Shown here: positions 1 to 11,710 of the stretch, piece by piece
Layout: each line of letters begins with the position of its first letter
How positions within the stretch are numbered: position 1 is the first letter of the stretch
Origin: Blastocladiella emersonii ATCC 22665
Lineage: Eukaryota; Blastocladiomycota; Blastocladiomycetes; Blastocladiales; Blastocladiaceae
DNA length: 64,000 bases
Direction: 5' to 3'
Assembly: GCA_025594325.1 (NCBI GenBank)
Contig: JANHCV010000005.1
Location: 27,501 to 91,500 of the forward strand
Notes under the pieces: model-generated
Database searches by the model: none
What the model was told of the DNA's origin: nothing
The model's input: only the letters and a program-made list of their open reading frames with translations
Translations under genes and position numbers: made by a program

Positions 1-3000
1 CACAGAACACCTAGGTCACCCGCAAATTACCTCCCAAGAAACGCAAAAGGGCATAGCCCACCCACGCTCTCAAGCGATAAAGAAACCGAAAGGAAAAAGG
101 ATCCCCCCTATTACACTAGATTTAAAGGTCGAGGGAAAAAGGATCCCCCCTGCCCGTCAATTTTCGCGCAAAAGGAAAAAGGATCCCCCCTCCCTTGCGA
201 TTTCCGGCCTGCGCCGGCGTCATCATTACTGCACAAAGCCGCCAACAGTTTTGCGTGTCATCACCCGCCGGCTCGTACACCTCTACACCGAACGATTTTT
301 GCATACTCAACTGGCTGCCGCCAAACAAACACACAGTCACCTATTGGCCGTACTCCAATTTTCCGGCTGTAGAGAACGGGCTAGTTAGCGGCTGCGACTG
401 GCGCCTGCTCCGGCTCAGGTTTCAGTGTTACACTGTTACATGTATCCTGCCCTCGCTTTGCACAGGTCGGTGTCCATCAACCTCACCCCTTCGAGTAGTC
501 TCGAGTCGGATGCCCTCTACATAGGTGGAATCGACCAAATTTGGACCCCGGGTGACCGCCGAGCAGTGTGCGCACGTCGCGGCCCGCGTGTCCTGCGGGG
601 CTGCCCGACTGGTTGGCGTCCGGTCAGCGGTGGGTCGGCGCCCACCCCCTACATTTGCTCGGATGCCTCCCATATGAAAATCTAGTTCACTATATACTAT
701 ACGGGCTACTCGTGGGTGGTACTCTCCCCCGGATTGAGTGAGATCTGATAGAGTTGACCGTGTAAAGTGCGACTCGAGCTCCGGTTCTCGGCCTCCCTGT
801 ACCACAGTTTTGACCCTACCTCAAAACGGTTGTCATATTCGTGTTCCCCGGGGTCGATTGCATACCTGTATACCGCCAAAAGTGAGATCCGGTATCATGC
901 CATGTCAGGACACGGATCGGTCCGACGGACGCTCTCACTTCTGTACTGACTTGACCCGACCGTGGAGCTTGGCTGGGGACCGATCCCCCACCTCGTCCGA
1001 TCTTGTCGGGGATGGTCTCATTCAGGTAAAAGGGGTCGGGAAACGTCATGGGCAAAGTTTCAGCACCTGGTGCTATGGGGAAATGTCGAGTAAATCGAGG
1101 TCAAAGTTTTGGGGTCCGAGCTCGGAGCGCCCTAGCTCCCTCAGTTTTGGGTTTCACGCAAAGGGCCCCTTACAACAAAAGATGCGTATAAACGGTGCGC
1201 ACATACTGTATGAACATACCGCGGGCGCCCGCCCAAAACTGCGGGCCGTGGGACCCGATAACCGTCATCGAGCGCGAGTCGCCGGACCGGTTTTCGGCCC
1301 CGTTCTCGATAAAATGTTATAGCACTTTGAAACTGCTCAAGGGGTAAAAGATGCGCCCACCCCCAACATATTATTCAACACCGAGAAAAACCGAATCGGA
1401 CAAGTCTAGAGGGGGGCTCCTGAGTACCCAACTGGTTTCGCGGCCCGAACACCGACCCCGAGATCTCGCCATTTCGCGCTGGCACACCCCACCTTTTATT
1501 ACATATTCGAATCCGCCGTATTTAACTGGGTAGGACTGCATCAAAAGATCTTGCGAAAACATGATTCTGGGGGAAAAAGTAATTGCGACGATTTTGTATT
1601 AATTGTTTCTTTGCCAGATTTCAGTAAAACGTGACCCCGCTTTACGAATACACTCAATAACTAAGCTTCAAATTTATAATATTATACACAAGACGATTGT
1701 GCAGTCGGAGCTGTGAAATCCTTATCACGTTCCGCCGTCCATTTTGGAAAGTGTGTTTGGCGTAGTTATTTCATTGTTTACTGCTCTAAGCTCTCGTTTT
1801 TTATTCTCGCCTATCACTCGCACTTATTGCTGTCGTGGTATTCCGGATTCATGAAGCATCAAGTCTACGATATATGTTACTCATGCAGTTCGCAACCAAG
1901 TCGTACCACACCGACCTTTTTCTGCGCAGGTTCTATCTGTGGACAGTCATTTGTACCATATTGCGGGTCCATTGATGATGATTCATGCGGATTTGCTCAC
2001 ATTCCTCGTCTTTGCTTTCGTTCGCTTGCGCCGCAGCACTTGGTTTGCCTCAACTCTGTTTAAGTTTCACACGTTTCCCTTCGCCCAGTACGAGTTCTTC
2101 TTGATTGCTGGCACCGTGTGGCTCTTCTATTTATCCACACTTATCCGTGTTGACTTGCTCTGCAACGTATTTTTGTAAAGTCCGATTCTTTCAGCCCCCT
2201 TGCATTACATCCGTAATGCGGCCTCGAAGAATTTATGGACTGCCCGCACCGCCTCCCAGAGGCCCATCCTCACTCTCAAGAGTCTACAGTTTCAAACGCG
2301 GGGTGTACAGACGCGCGCGCGTGCAGAACTTTGCAATCACGCTTTGCTTCGCTTCCACGTGGAAGACCGACCCATGGCTCTCTCGTTGTCCAGCGCAACC
2401 TTTTTGTGATTTCTGGCGCGTTTTGGCTCGTTGATGGCGCGCTCCATACACATGTAGACTCGCGTTGCGCGTGGGTTTGAGATGCACTTTGACCAGGTCC
2501 GATCCCCTTAGTCGTCCAAGGCCACGACCCCACATTTTCTGAGGCATCAACGCCCCGTTAATACCCCGTTTTATAAGTTTCTTTCTTCGCCTTGGATTCT
2601 ATTTGCTGCGTCAGCGCGGCGTGTAGGGCTTAGATGCTCTAAGAGTGCGTGATCCCGCTCAGTTCCTGCGTATCCTAGCAGCGAGGCCATTGCGTAACGA
2701 TGCTCCGCGCCGTTCGTGCAGTGCGCAAGCGTTCGCCAATACCGCATTGCGAGACAGGGACGCGTGACAGTTGTAGCACTCGTTGATGAGCGCGCACACG
2801 CGCTGCAAGTTGATGGGCGTGGCTGCGAACACGTCCGCCGCTATGAGGCCAGGGGGCGGCGCAGATGGTGGTACCAAGCTGCAGCAGTTGGCTGAGAGAA
2901 AGGCAGCTGTGTTGGTCGCGCATGCAGCGTCTCCGATTTCGTTACAACAGCTCTCAGAGGCTCACAAGTCCAATCGCAACGGCCGCGGGGCGAGGAAAAG

Positions 3001-4529
3001 CATATCTACACACCCGGCGACGCGGCAAGCAGTTGCGCCACGAAGATCGCGTGGTTGCAACGCAGTTTTCTATTGACGCGGCGCGGCTGACGTGGGGTCG
3101 AGTGGCTCTTTGCTGCTTCAGGGCGCACTCGCCGCGCGCTCTGTCCAAATTGCGTCCTATTTGCGGCGCGACGGCGGACTCACAGTCGCAATCAAGGCAG
3201 ACGGCCATGGCAGTGGCGCGCGGGTCACGCAATCGGGTGCGCGGGTCGACTTAGCAGGCGAGTCATATGCGCGGGCTCACAAGCGCGATAAGTATGTGCG
3301 CGCAAGAGCAGCGACACGCCCACGACCGCGACTGTTGGCGGAGCGATGCCGGCGAGCAACGCGGCATCGAACAGCACCGCTGCACCGCCGTCAGCGCTAC
3401 TCCCGTACGCAACGCGACGAGCACACAGTCCGTGCACGCGCTCGGTCAAATCGCGTGCGGTCGTTGCGCGCACTGATGGGTCAAACGCGGTGGTGAATGG
3501 CGCATGCAGGCGGGTGTGACGGGCGCAACGACAGCTGGCGCACGCGGCGGGAAAAGCACATGGGCGGGGCGAGCTCGCGTCGCGCGACGGGTGCGCGCGG
3601 GAAGATGGACTGCGCGGTCGGTGCGACGGGCACGTGCGCGACAGCGAGCGCGAGCGGGACCTAGGGCGACGAGAACGTGGTCCTTGTACACGCAACAATG
3701 GACCGCGCCCGTGGGCGGTGGGACGAGCGAGCAGGTGGGGCGGACGCGCGGATGGATCGAGCGCGCAGGCGAACGGGACAAGTGGGCGGGTGAGGCGAGT
3801 TCACGGCCGCGATCGCAAGGGACGGCGACGCGACGGGTCCTGGCTGATCGGGTGCGCGGCGAGCGCGCTTTGTTGCGGCGCAGCGGGCGCGCAACTGCGA
3901 CCTGCTTGAGCCCCGTCGCGCAGCGCTGTGCGCTCCGCGGGCTCGCACGCCTGGTCGATATCAAGCGAGGGCCGCCCGATCATGGTTGCGTAGACACAGC
4001 GGGGAGCGGCAAGAACAAGCAACCCGCAGTCTTGGCAGCGAACGCCGCCACCTTGTCTCACGGACGGTTGGCGGATTGCGCCATGTCCCGCACGCAATAC
4101 TGCCTGCATCCCGCGGTGCGCCGTGTGCACGCGGCGACGCACGGTTCCGCCCCGACGCGGGGCCAGCGCCGTGGTCTCATTGGAAGGGCAAACAAGTTGC
4201 AGCAAGAGAGATCATGTATCATTTGGAACAAGTTGCATGGAGTGTGGTAGCGTTCCAGGCCAAGGAGGGGGAGAGGGAGGAGGAGTGGAGAGGGAGAGGG
4301 AACGAGGAGCGGCGCGGCCTCGCGTGGCTGCTGATTGAAGTGGCAGGAGCCTCTTCGGCTGGTGTTGTGCGACCCGCTCCCGCCGCCGCCTCTCTCTGCA
4401 CCTCCTCCAAACCTGTGTGCTCCCTACTCGCCCTCACCTCTCGCAACTTGCTGCAATGCTATCAACCCAACATCGGCAATCTGCACTTCGCCCGCACCGT
4501 CCTCGCCGCTGCCGCAAGTGAGCCGGCTG
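1..4529. other. Gene-free accessory DNA at the window start
   Basis: No open frame here looks like a real protein: the frames are short, overlap on both strands and lack recognisable motifs. The first 2.6 kb is clearly less GC-rich than the rest of the window and holds the 18-bp repeats. From about 2.6 kb the sequence becomes strongly CpG-rich, with long overlapping open frames on both strands that are a by-product of base composition. No tRNA, rRNA, telomeric repeat or transposase was recognised. Confidence 0.6.
92..191. repeat. Three direct copies of an 18-bp sequence
   Basis: The sequence GGAAAAAGGATCCCCCCT occurs exactly three times, at 92-109, 134-151 and 174-191, with start-to-start spacings of 42 and 40 bp. 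The spacer sequences differ from each other. Each unit is a purine run and a C run joined through a GGATCC palindrome. No gene is visible nearby, so the role is unknown; a decayed satellite, a transposon end or a protein-binding array are all possible. Confidence 0.9.
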
Positions 4530-4539
4530 CACCTGGCCC

Positions 4540-5745
4540 GGTCACCCCCTCCACCCTCGCTTCTCCTTCCCCGAGTCTGCGCCATCACCGCTGGACCGCC
4601 ACGCCAAGGAGGCCGCCTTCACCGCGCTTGCTGCCGTGCTCGCCGACCCGCACTTCACCCGCGCCGTCGTCGCCGCGTGCCGCCCGCTCGTCCTCGACCT
4701 CGTCGCACTCATCGTGCACGCCGCTCTGCAGAACGAGTCGCCCTCCCGCAGCCCCGCCAAGTCGGCTCCCGGCAAGCGCCGCCGGACCGCTTCGCTCAGC
4801 GGTGCATCTGAGGATGCCAACGGTACGCTCGCTGCGCGCGCAATCCGTCACATAACTCGTCCCTGACGTCCGAATTCGGCCCCCTCTCTCTCTAGCCATG
4901 GACGTGGATGCCGCGCCGCCGACCGACCGCGTCGTCCCTTGCCGCACCGACGGCTCACGAGTCGATGGGCATCGCGCTCGCCACGCACCGCCTGCTCGCA
5001 CATGCCCCTGCGGTCTGCGGCATGTGGAACATGCACCCGCTCCGCTGAACGCGCTCGTCGACTCGCCCGTCCTCGCCCCGCGCGCGCGTGATCGTCACGC
5101 GCATCCTCGCCGAGTGCTTTGCGGTCGCAGGCGCCAAGCGTGCGGTGATTGTCCGCGGCGCGCCCGACGGCGACGCCGACTACGCATTTGAGTTCGCCGC
5201 GCGTAACACCCGTCGTGAGCGGGTTCGCTGCCGTTCCCGCCAAGAAGCCCGCCAACGAGGGCCCGATTATCCCGCGCCCGCCCTACTCCTGCGCCACTCG
5301 CTCGCAACACCCGTCGACTCGCCCGTCCTCGCCCCGCACGCGCGCATGCCCAACATGCACCTCGCGCCCGCCACCAACGGCCTGATCGAGCGCGCGGGCG
5401 TCAAGTGGTGGCGCCCGCTTCTCGCCGCGTGGATGGACTGGCGCGCGTAGAGCCCCGCGCTCGCGCCGCTCCGCGTCAGCGGCGACAGCCTCGCAGTGCT
5501 CCTCAACCGCATGGCCGTGGCGAACTCCGCCCGCGGCAACCACGTGCGTCATCATTGCGGCGCACGCGGTGTGCGACATGGGCGCGGCGAGCCGCCGCCT
5601 CGAGGAGCGCACCGACGCGCGCGACGACCAGTTCGAGCACAAGCTGCGCTGTTTCATCGACTCGGCGACGCGGACCAGGCGCGCGCAGGCGACCTTCGAC
5701 CGCGTCCAGTGCCCCGCCCCGCCCGACGGCGACGCTGGGACGGCC
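4540..5745 (+). pseudogene. N-terminal part of the retroelement polyprotein, frameshifted
   Basis: Protein-like stretches appear in succession in different frames. One, at about 4550-4820, contains ADPHFTRAVVAACRPLVLDL followed by a Ser/Lys/Arg-rich tail ending near SGASEDAN. A second at about 5088-5220 contains TRILAECFAVAGAKRAVIVR. A third at about 5340-5510 runs through an in-frame TAG (5448-5450). A fourth at about 5540-5740 contains AASRRLEERTDARDDQFEHK. No endonuclease signature was recognised, so whether this region derives from ORF1 or from the start of the RT ORF is open. It abuts the reverse transcriptase and shares its codon usage. Confidence 0.5.
5056..5337 (+). repeat. 26-bp direct duplication inside the retroelement
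   Basis: An identical 26-bp sequence starting CGTCGACTCGCCCGTCC occurs at 5056-5081 and 5312-5337, 256 bp apart. Both copies can be read as VDSPVLAP followed by a basic residue pair. It may be an internal duplication of the element or the trace of a rearrangement during decay. Confidence 0.85.
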
Positions 5746-5754
5746 CGATCATTA

Positions 5755-7500
5755 CGCGCGAGCCCGACGAGGTCGAGCGTGTTGTCGCCGAGCAGGTCCA
5801 GGGCTGGTTCGGCCGATACGAGGACGGCGACGGCGACCCCGACGCGCAGCTGCCCGGCCGGTGGCAGCACGCGTTTGCGCCGCTCCAGTACATCATCGAC
5901 GACGTGTGGGACGGGCTCATGGCCGCGCCGACGCACAAGGAGCTCGCCGACGTGCTCGCCGCGTCGGGCAAGGACAAGGCGCCGGGACACCGGGCTCACG
6001 GTCCGGCTCCTCGACAAGGCCGGCGACAAGGCGCACGACGCGCTGCTCGCCCTGTTTGCGGCGTGCCTGCGCACGCGGTCCGCGCCCGCGTCGTGGAAGA
6101 CGGGCCTCATCTACCTGATCCCCAAGACGAGCGCCGGGTTCACGGACCTCGCGAGACCGCGTCCAAGGTGCTCATGAAGATCCTGCTCGAGCGCTTGCAC
6201 CCGGTCCTGCGCGAGCACGACGTCCTGCAGGGCGTGCGGTACTCGGCGATCCCGGGCACCGACACGACGACGCCGATCGCGATCCTGCACGCCGCCGCGC
6301 TCAAGGCGCGCATCGAGGACGGTCCGCTCTGGGCCTACTTTGAGGACAAGTCCAAGGCGTTCGACTCGGTGCCGCACGCCCTGCTCAAGCGCGCCATGCG
6401 GCGCATTTGGCTGCCGCCCGAGTTCGTCGACTTCTACTTTGACGGGATGCTGCACGGGCGCACCGCGCGCGTGCTCACGGCGTACGGCCTGTCGGACGAG
6501 GTCCGCATCGAGCTCGGGTTCCCGCAGGGCGCCGTCGAGTCGCCGCTGCTGTGGAACCTCTTCTACGACGTGTGCCTGTGCGAGATCAACCGGCTCACGG
6601 TCGAGACGGGCGACGCCGACCACGACGAGGACGCGCGCGGGTTCGGCATCACGCTCGAGGCCGGGTCGGGGCTGCGCCACGTCGGGCCCAACCGCGGGTT
6701 TGCGGCGCCGCCGTTCACGTTTCGCGCGTCGCACCGCCAGCTCGACACGCTCCTTGTCGCCGCCGTCGCCTACATGGACGACGCCGTCTTCTATGCATCC
6801 GACCGCGACCACCTGCAACGCATCGTTGACATTGTGGACGACTTCAACGGGCTCACGCGCATCAACGCGAACCCGGCCAAGGGTGCGGTCCTCCGCATTC
6901 TCTCCAGGTGGGACGGCGGGGCGCTCACGGGCGGGCCCAACGTCCCGCAGAACGCACCCCTCGTCGTGCGCGGCGTCGCCGTCCCCTGGGTCGGCAAGTC
7001 GTTCCGCTACCTGGGCGTGTTCATTGACCACGCCATGCTCGGCCGCGAAGCAGCCAACACGTGCCTCGCCGAGGCGCGCAAGGGCCTCGCCCTGCTCAAG
7101 GACCGCCCGCCGCATTGCGGGCAAGGCCGCCGTGTACCTGCTCAACGCCGTCTTCTTCCCCGCCGCGGCGTACCGCTCGCTGTTCCGCGTGCCGTCGCTC
7201 GCGCAGCTCGACTGCATCGACCAGTCGGCGCGCGCGCTCGTGCGCCGCAAGTACAAGCTGCCCAACACGTTCCCCACGGCCATTCTGCACGACCGCGACA
7301 TCATTGGCCTGCACTCGCTCGCCGACCTGATCACGCAGCAGCACGTCACCGACCTGTGCGTGATGCTCAACGACCCGCGCCCGCACGGCGTGCCTGCGCG
7401 CTACGAGCTCGGCATCCTCCAGTTCCAGACGCAGTGCGCGTTCTCGCCGCTCGAGTGGCCCGACCTCGCGCTCGTGCCCATGTCCAACCAGCTGCCGTGA
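5755..7500 (+). pseudogene. Reverse transcriptase domain of the LINE-like element, frameshifted
   Basis: The core lies in one frame from about 6160 to 7110 and shows RT motifs in order: a finger region, motif A as DKSKAFDSVPH (catalytic Asp kept), motif B as FPQGAVESPLLWNLFYD, and motif C as AYMDDAVFYAS with both Asp residues. Upstream, pieces read in frame 3 (about 5745-5990), then frame 1 (about 5990-6150), then frame 3 again. Downstream, at about 7110, the frame moves to frame 1 and continues through the thumb-like AVYLLNAVFFPAAAYRSLF to a TGA at 7498-7500. A TAG follows at 7516 in the same frame. In an intact element this enzyme would copy element RNA at a nicked target site. At least three frameshifts disable this copy. 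Confidence 0.85.
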
Positions 7501-7621
7501 GTGTGGTTCGACAACTAGCTGCTGCTCATGCGGCGGCGCAAGATGTCGATCGTGGACCGCGGCCGCGACTACAACCTCATCGTCGGGCAACTGCACGCCC
7601 ACGTTCCTCGTCGCGCCCGAC

Positions 7622-9073
7622 ATGACGGTGCGCGGCAAGAGGAGCCAGGACCGTGTCTGGACCAAGAACCTGATCCGGTGGCTGCCCATGTACACGCTCG
7701 AGACGCTGCTCGAGTACCCGTCCGACAACGACGACGGCCTGGTCGGGCGCAAGTACACGCTGCCGATGCTCCGCCGCATGGCGACCAAGGACGTGCAGCA
7801 GCTCGTCAAGGAGTTCCGCGCGCCGCTCACGGACAACGGCAACGCGCGCATGAACGCCGACGACCGCCACGTCGCCCAGACCCTGCTCGACGTGGCGAAC
7901 CGCAACCACGCCCGGATCACGGACATCAGCCACGGCCGGGAAATGTACCCGCCCGCGCCGCCCATGGACGACGACCCGCCCGCGCCCGCCGGCGCGCCGC
8001 CGCTCGTCTTCCGCCACACCCGCCCCCGCCCCGCCGCCGCGCTCGTTGATCCTGTCCGCGCCGTCGGGTTCCAGATCATGCCCACCCCGGGCAACGTCGT
8101 CCTCGCGTACACGGACGGCTCGTACTACGCGGACCGGCCGGGCCCCGAGGGCGTCGCGCGCGCGGGCTCCGCCGCCGTGTTCCCGCTGCCCGACGGCTAC
8201 AACACGGCCACGCGCTTTGAGGCCGATTGCCGCGCGGCCGCCAACGGCGTCACGGACGACGACGTGGGCCACATCGCCGCCGCCAAGCTGCCGACCGGCC
8301 CGTTCTCGTCGACGCGCGCTGAGATCCACGCGTTCGTCCTCGCCGTGTCGCAGGTCGCCGCCGGGACCGCGCTGCACATCTACTCGGACTCGCAGGCCGC
8401 CATCGAGGCCGCGCGCACGCAGCTCTCGCCGACGGCGACGATGCGCCAGCGCGTCTGGTGCGTGTCGAGCGACCTGTGGTCCGCGCTCCGCCTCGCGCTG
8501 CGCGACCGCAACGTCAAGGTCATCTTCTCGTGGGTCCGCGGCCACGCCGACGACCCGACCACGCCCAACAACGTCGCCGACCGCACCGCCAAGACCGCGG
8601 CGAACCAGCCGTCCGCCACCGACGCGTACTTTTCGAAACGCACGCGCACCGAGTCGGACATCCGCCACGTCCCCGGCTTTTTCGACCACGAGATTGGCGG
8701 TGACCCGCGCAAGTTCATGCGCGACTTCGCGCAGGCCGAGTGCCGCGACGCGGTTCTCGCCGAGATCGTGGCACACCTCAAGCTCGCTCAGCTGCCGCCG
8801 CTACCACCCGAGCCCGCCGCCGCTGATGCAGCCGCTGCTGTAGCAGCTGCGAACGCCGTCGCCGCCCAGGCCGAGGAGCTCGACTGGGAGGCGACCGCGC
8901 TCGCGCTCCACGGCGGGTCGCGCCCGCTCGCGCGCCGCACCTCGCGCGACCAGAACAAGGGGACGTCCTTCCGCCTGCGCGCGCTCGCCAACAAGCTGCC
9001 GTGCCGCGAGTCGCTGCACTCGGTCGGCCGCATCGCCGTGCCCACCTGCGGCAGGGCCAAGTGCGCCGCCTAG
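7622..9073 (+). pseudogene. RNase H domain of the LINE-like element (one uninterrupted frame)
   Basis: A 483-codon open stretch contains a type I RNase H fold with all expected acidic residues: YTDGSYYA (first Asp), STRAEIHAFVLA (Glu), IYSDSQAAIEAA (second Asp) and WVRGHADDPTTPNNVADR (His and last Asp). A Pro/Ala-rich linker precedes it. The frame continues with a basic segment and the start of a zinc finger before a TAG at 9071-9073. In LINEs this domain removes the RNA strand after first-strand synthesis. The domain looks catalytically intact, but it is cut off from the RT by a frame change and stops, so it is counted as part of a dead element. Confidence 0.85.
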
Positions 9074-9830
9074 CCGAACCCCGAGGCCCGCTGCATCCCG
9101 TGCTGGAACGCCGACTTCAAAGCGTCTCGGTGCTCGTGCGGCCTGCTCGACACGCCGTTCCACTGGTTCCAGTGCAAGCACATGGACGCCCAGCGCGTCG
9201 CGACGCTCGACCAGATCTCCGAATCGTGGCTCAGCCAGCTCACGTCCGTCGGCGCGGCCAAGCACGACGCCGCCCTGAACCCCGCCGCCGGCACGCTGAT
9301 CGACGCGCTGCTCGGCCCTGACCTGCTGCACGTCGTGCACCTCGACGTCAACACGCTGCGCGCCGACCGCGACGCAGCGTTCGCGACCCGCGTCGCGGCG
9401 ATCCCTGCCTGGGCGATCGCGCGCCGCGACGTAAAGGAGGCTGGCCTGTCGATCCCGGGCGAGGACGCGCTGCCGCCGCTTCTCGACCTGCCCGATGCCG
9501 CCGCAATCCGCCTGTTCTCCCGCGCCATCACGCGTGGCGCGGTGCACGCGCGCCGCGAGTTCCTGGGCAGCCTGGCCGCCGCCGCCGCCGCGATCGCGCT
9601 CCACCCGCTCCCGTCCCCGCACCACCTCGAGGTCAAGGGTATTCGCGGCCCCGCCCTGCGGAAGCCCATGCTCACCTGGTTCGCCCGCGGCTACGCGGCC
9701 CGCGAGTTCATTACAGCCGCCGTCGCGCCTGCCTGCATGCTCCACCACGGGCTCGACGCCGACGACGCCGACGACGCCGTCATGAGCGGGTTCGCCGCCG
9801 TCCCCGCCGAGCTCGTCAACGAAGGTCAAG
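9074..9830 (+). pseudogene. C-terminal zinc finger and start of the extension, continuing past an amber stop
   Basis: The same frame as the RNase H resumes directly after the TAG at 9071 and stays open to about 9830. It begins with a Cys/His cluster: CIPCW, then CSCGLLDTPFHWFQCKH, a C-x-C-x6-H-x4-C pattern like the zinc finger at the C-terminus of many LINE ORF2 proteins. About 210 further codons follow, including RADRDAAFATRVAAIPAWAI and ARREFLGSL, which match no family known to me. At about 9830 the frame shifts. The seamless reading across the TAG argues that this was one continuous coding sequence. Confidence 0.7.
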
Positions 9831-11710
9831 TCGTCCCGCACCCGCCGCTGCTCTTGCACCACTCGTCGTGCCACTGTACCCGCTCCTCGGCGCACTCGAA
9901 GCCGGCATGGCCGCCGCGATGCTCGATTCCGCGGTTTTGGGGGACGCCCACGCCGCGCTCCCCGTCCTCCTGTGGGCATTGTCCATGTGGTCGCAGTGCC
10001 TCGTGCAGCACAAGCTCAATCTGCAGCTCGACCTCACCGCGCTCTAGCGCGACCTCGTCGCCGCCCGCATGCACCTTTTGCGCAACGTGCCCGCGACGTG
10101 ACCGCGACGCGGATCGCGAGCGCGACCGAGATTGTCTCGACCGCGACGTCGAACCTTGAGCAGCTCGGGCTCGCCTGGATCCACCTCGGGCTCGCGTTCA
10201 TGGAGCTACCACTACATGCGGCAGCTGCAGGGGAGCCTCGAGCTCGAGCTGCAGGTGCGCCTCGCGCTGCAGATCCGCGACAACGACATGTCCACCAGCC
10301 CGACCATCGAGTGGCTCCGCGCGCGCCTCGCGGCGGTCCCGAGCCGCTGCTGCCCATCATCACCCAGAAGAGCGACGCGCTGTCCCACAATCAGAACACG
10401 CCCGACCTCCCCGCGCCCACCACGTCCGCGTTCGGCCACGCGCTCCACCACTACCCGGAGCCGTGCGCCACGCAGCTCGCCGCCGCGCCCGCGTACCGCG
10501 ACGCCCGATCCTGTCCTTTTCGGTGCAGCTCGCGCGCATCGCCGAGGTCCCGCTCCCGCTCGCCGAGCTCATGGCGGAGCTCACCATGCACGAGGCGTCG
10601 ACTCTGCTGCAGGTGCGCAGGAAGGCGTTGGCTGACCCAAGCACTTCCGCGATATGGGCCTGTCGTGGCGCCACGCACACAACCCCGTGTCCGAGGACGT
10701 GGTCGTGCTGTCGCCCATCGCCGACACCCCGCGCGTCGCCTTCAAGCCGCTCGTCGACGCGGTGACCGTCTACCACCTCCGCCTCGTCGCGCTCATGACG
10801 ACGACGGCCAAGGTGCTCAGGAATCGCTCGCACGTCATCCATCACAACCAGGCCGAGTGCGCCGTCAGGTACGCCGCCGACCTGTACAAGTTTGTCGTCG
10901 TGGAACGCCGCGCTCTCGCGCCGGTCGTCGCCCTCGTCGCGGACCTCGACGCGCTCACGGCCATCGACGCCCCGTCAGGCCACTGGACCGCAGACCCCGC
11001 CATCGTCCGCGAGCTCCTCGCACTCAGCTCCATCGTGCTCGTCACCAAGCGCGTTCTCGCGCTCGACCTGCGCACTCCGCGCGCCGCGCCCGCCGTAAAC
11101 AGCGCTCCGCGACGCCGGCACCGACTTCCTCGGCCGCTTCCGCGCCGCGTACCCGAGCGATACGGAAGCGGTGTCTGTCCTTAACGCGGCCCTCCCGCGC
11201 GAGCGGTTCGCGGCCAAGGCCGCCGCCCGCGCCGAACTCGAGTCGCACGCGCGCACAGCGGCCCCGTTTCTACTTTATGTCGACCGTCCTCGCTTTCTGA
11301 TCAACTTCATTGACTCGAGTTGAGCGCAAGCCTAACACTCGGGACAGCGGCAGGTCGTGATCGAAGTTTGGCGGCGGTCTCTTCGCTCAGACGCTCGCTC
11401 CCCCGAGAATCTGACTAGACCGTAAGGTTCGCCGGCGTCCTTCGCAACGCGCTCGATGCCACCGACGCAAAACTCGAGTACCAGTGCGCTACCATGCTCG
11501 AGCTCTATGACGACGCGTTTCCCGTCCCCCACGTCGCACTCTTCTGTCCGCCGCAATCGCATGGGGCAAGTTGCCGGTTCTCGCGCCACCCGTTCACGAC
11601 CACGGGCCACGCGAAACGCCTGCCCGAGAGCATACATGTCGCCGTTGCCACGATCAAACCGGCCGTGCCCGTTCTCCACCCCACGCAGCTACCGTGGCCT
11701 TTTGCTTAGA
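9830..11710 (+). pseudogene. Unrecognised C-terminal extension of the element, many frameshifts
   Basis: Protein-like text continues with a frame change every 100-300 bp. Examples are LLGALEAGMAAAMLDSAVLG (about 9875-9935), LNLQLDLTAL before a TAG at 10045-10047, SPTIEWLRARLAAV (about 10297-10340), PLAELMAELTMHEASTLLQV (about 10555-10615), and a longer open piece at about 10645-11090 with LRLVALMTTTAKVLRNRSHV. A last candidate piece, ATMLELYDDAFPVPHVALF, lies near 11490-11545. It is mostly helical and aliphatic with no known motif. It may be the tail of the LINE protein, a separate element ORF, or a second decayed element inserted behind the first. Confidence 0.45.

Larger units (their letters stand above)
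4530..11710 (+). mobile_element. Decayed non-LTR (LINE-like) retroelement with RT, RNase H and zinc finger
   Basis: Read across frames, the plus strand gives a protein order typical of a LINE: an N-terminal region (4.5-5.7 kb), reverse transcriptase (about 5.75-7.5 kb), RNase H (7.6-9.07 kb) and a CCHC-type zinc finger (about 9.07-9.2 kb), followed by a long extension to about 11.3 kb and possibly 11.7 kb. No integrase, protease, LTR or target-site duplication was seen. The reading frame changes many times and stops interrupt it (TAG at 5448, 7516, 9071 and 10045; TGA at 7498), so it cannot make a complete protein as it stands. Catalytic residues of both enzymes are still present, which suggests fairly recent loss. 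Boundaries are approximate. Confidence 0.8.

Noticed and set aside
5448-10047. Reassigned TAG codon (alternative genetic code) to explain the amber stops
   Set aside because: TAG is used as a normal terminator in intact genes here (CRM1, zeta-COP, STI1), and the elements also contain frameshifts, so decay is the simpler reading.
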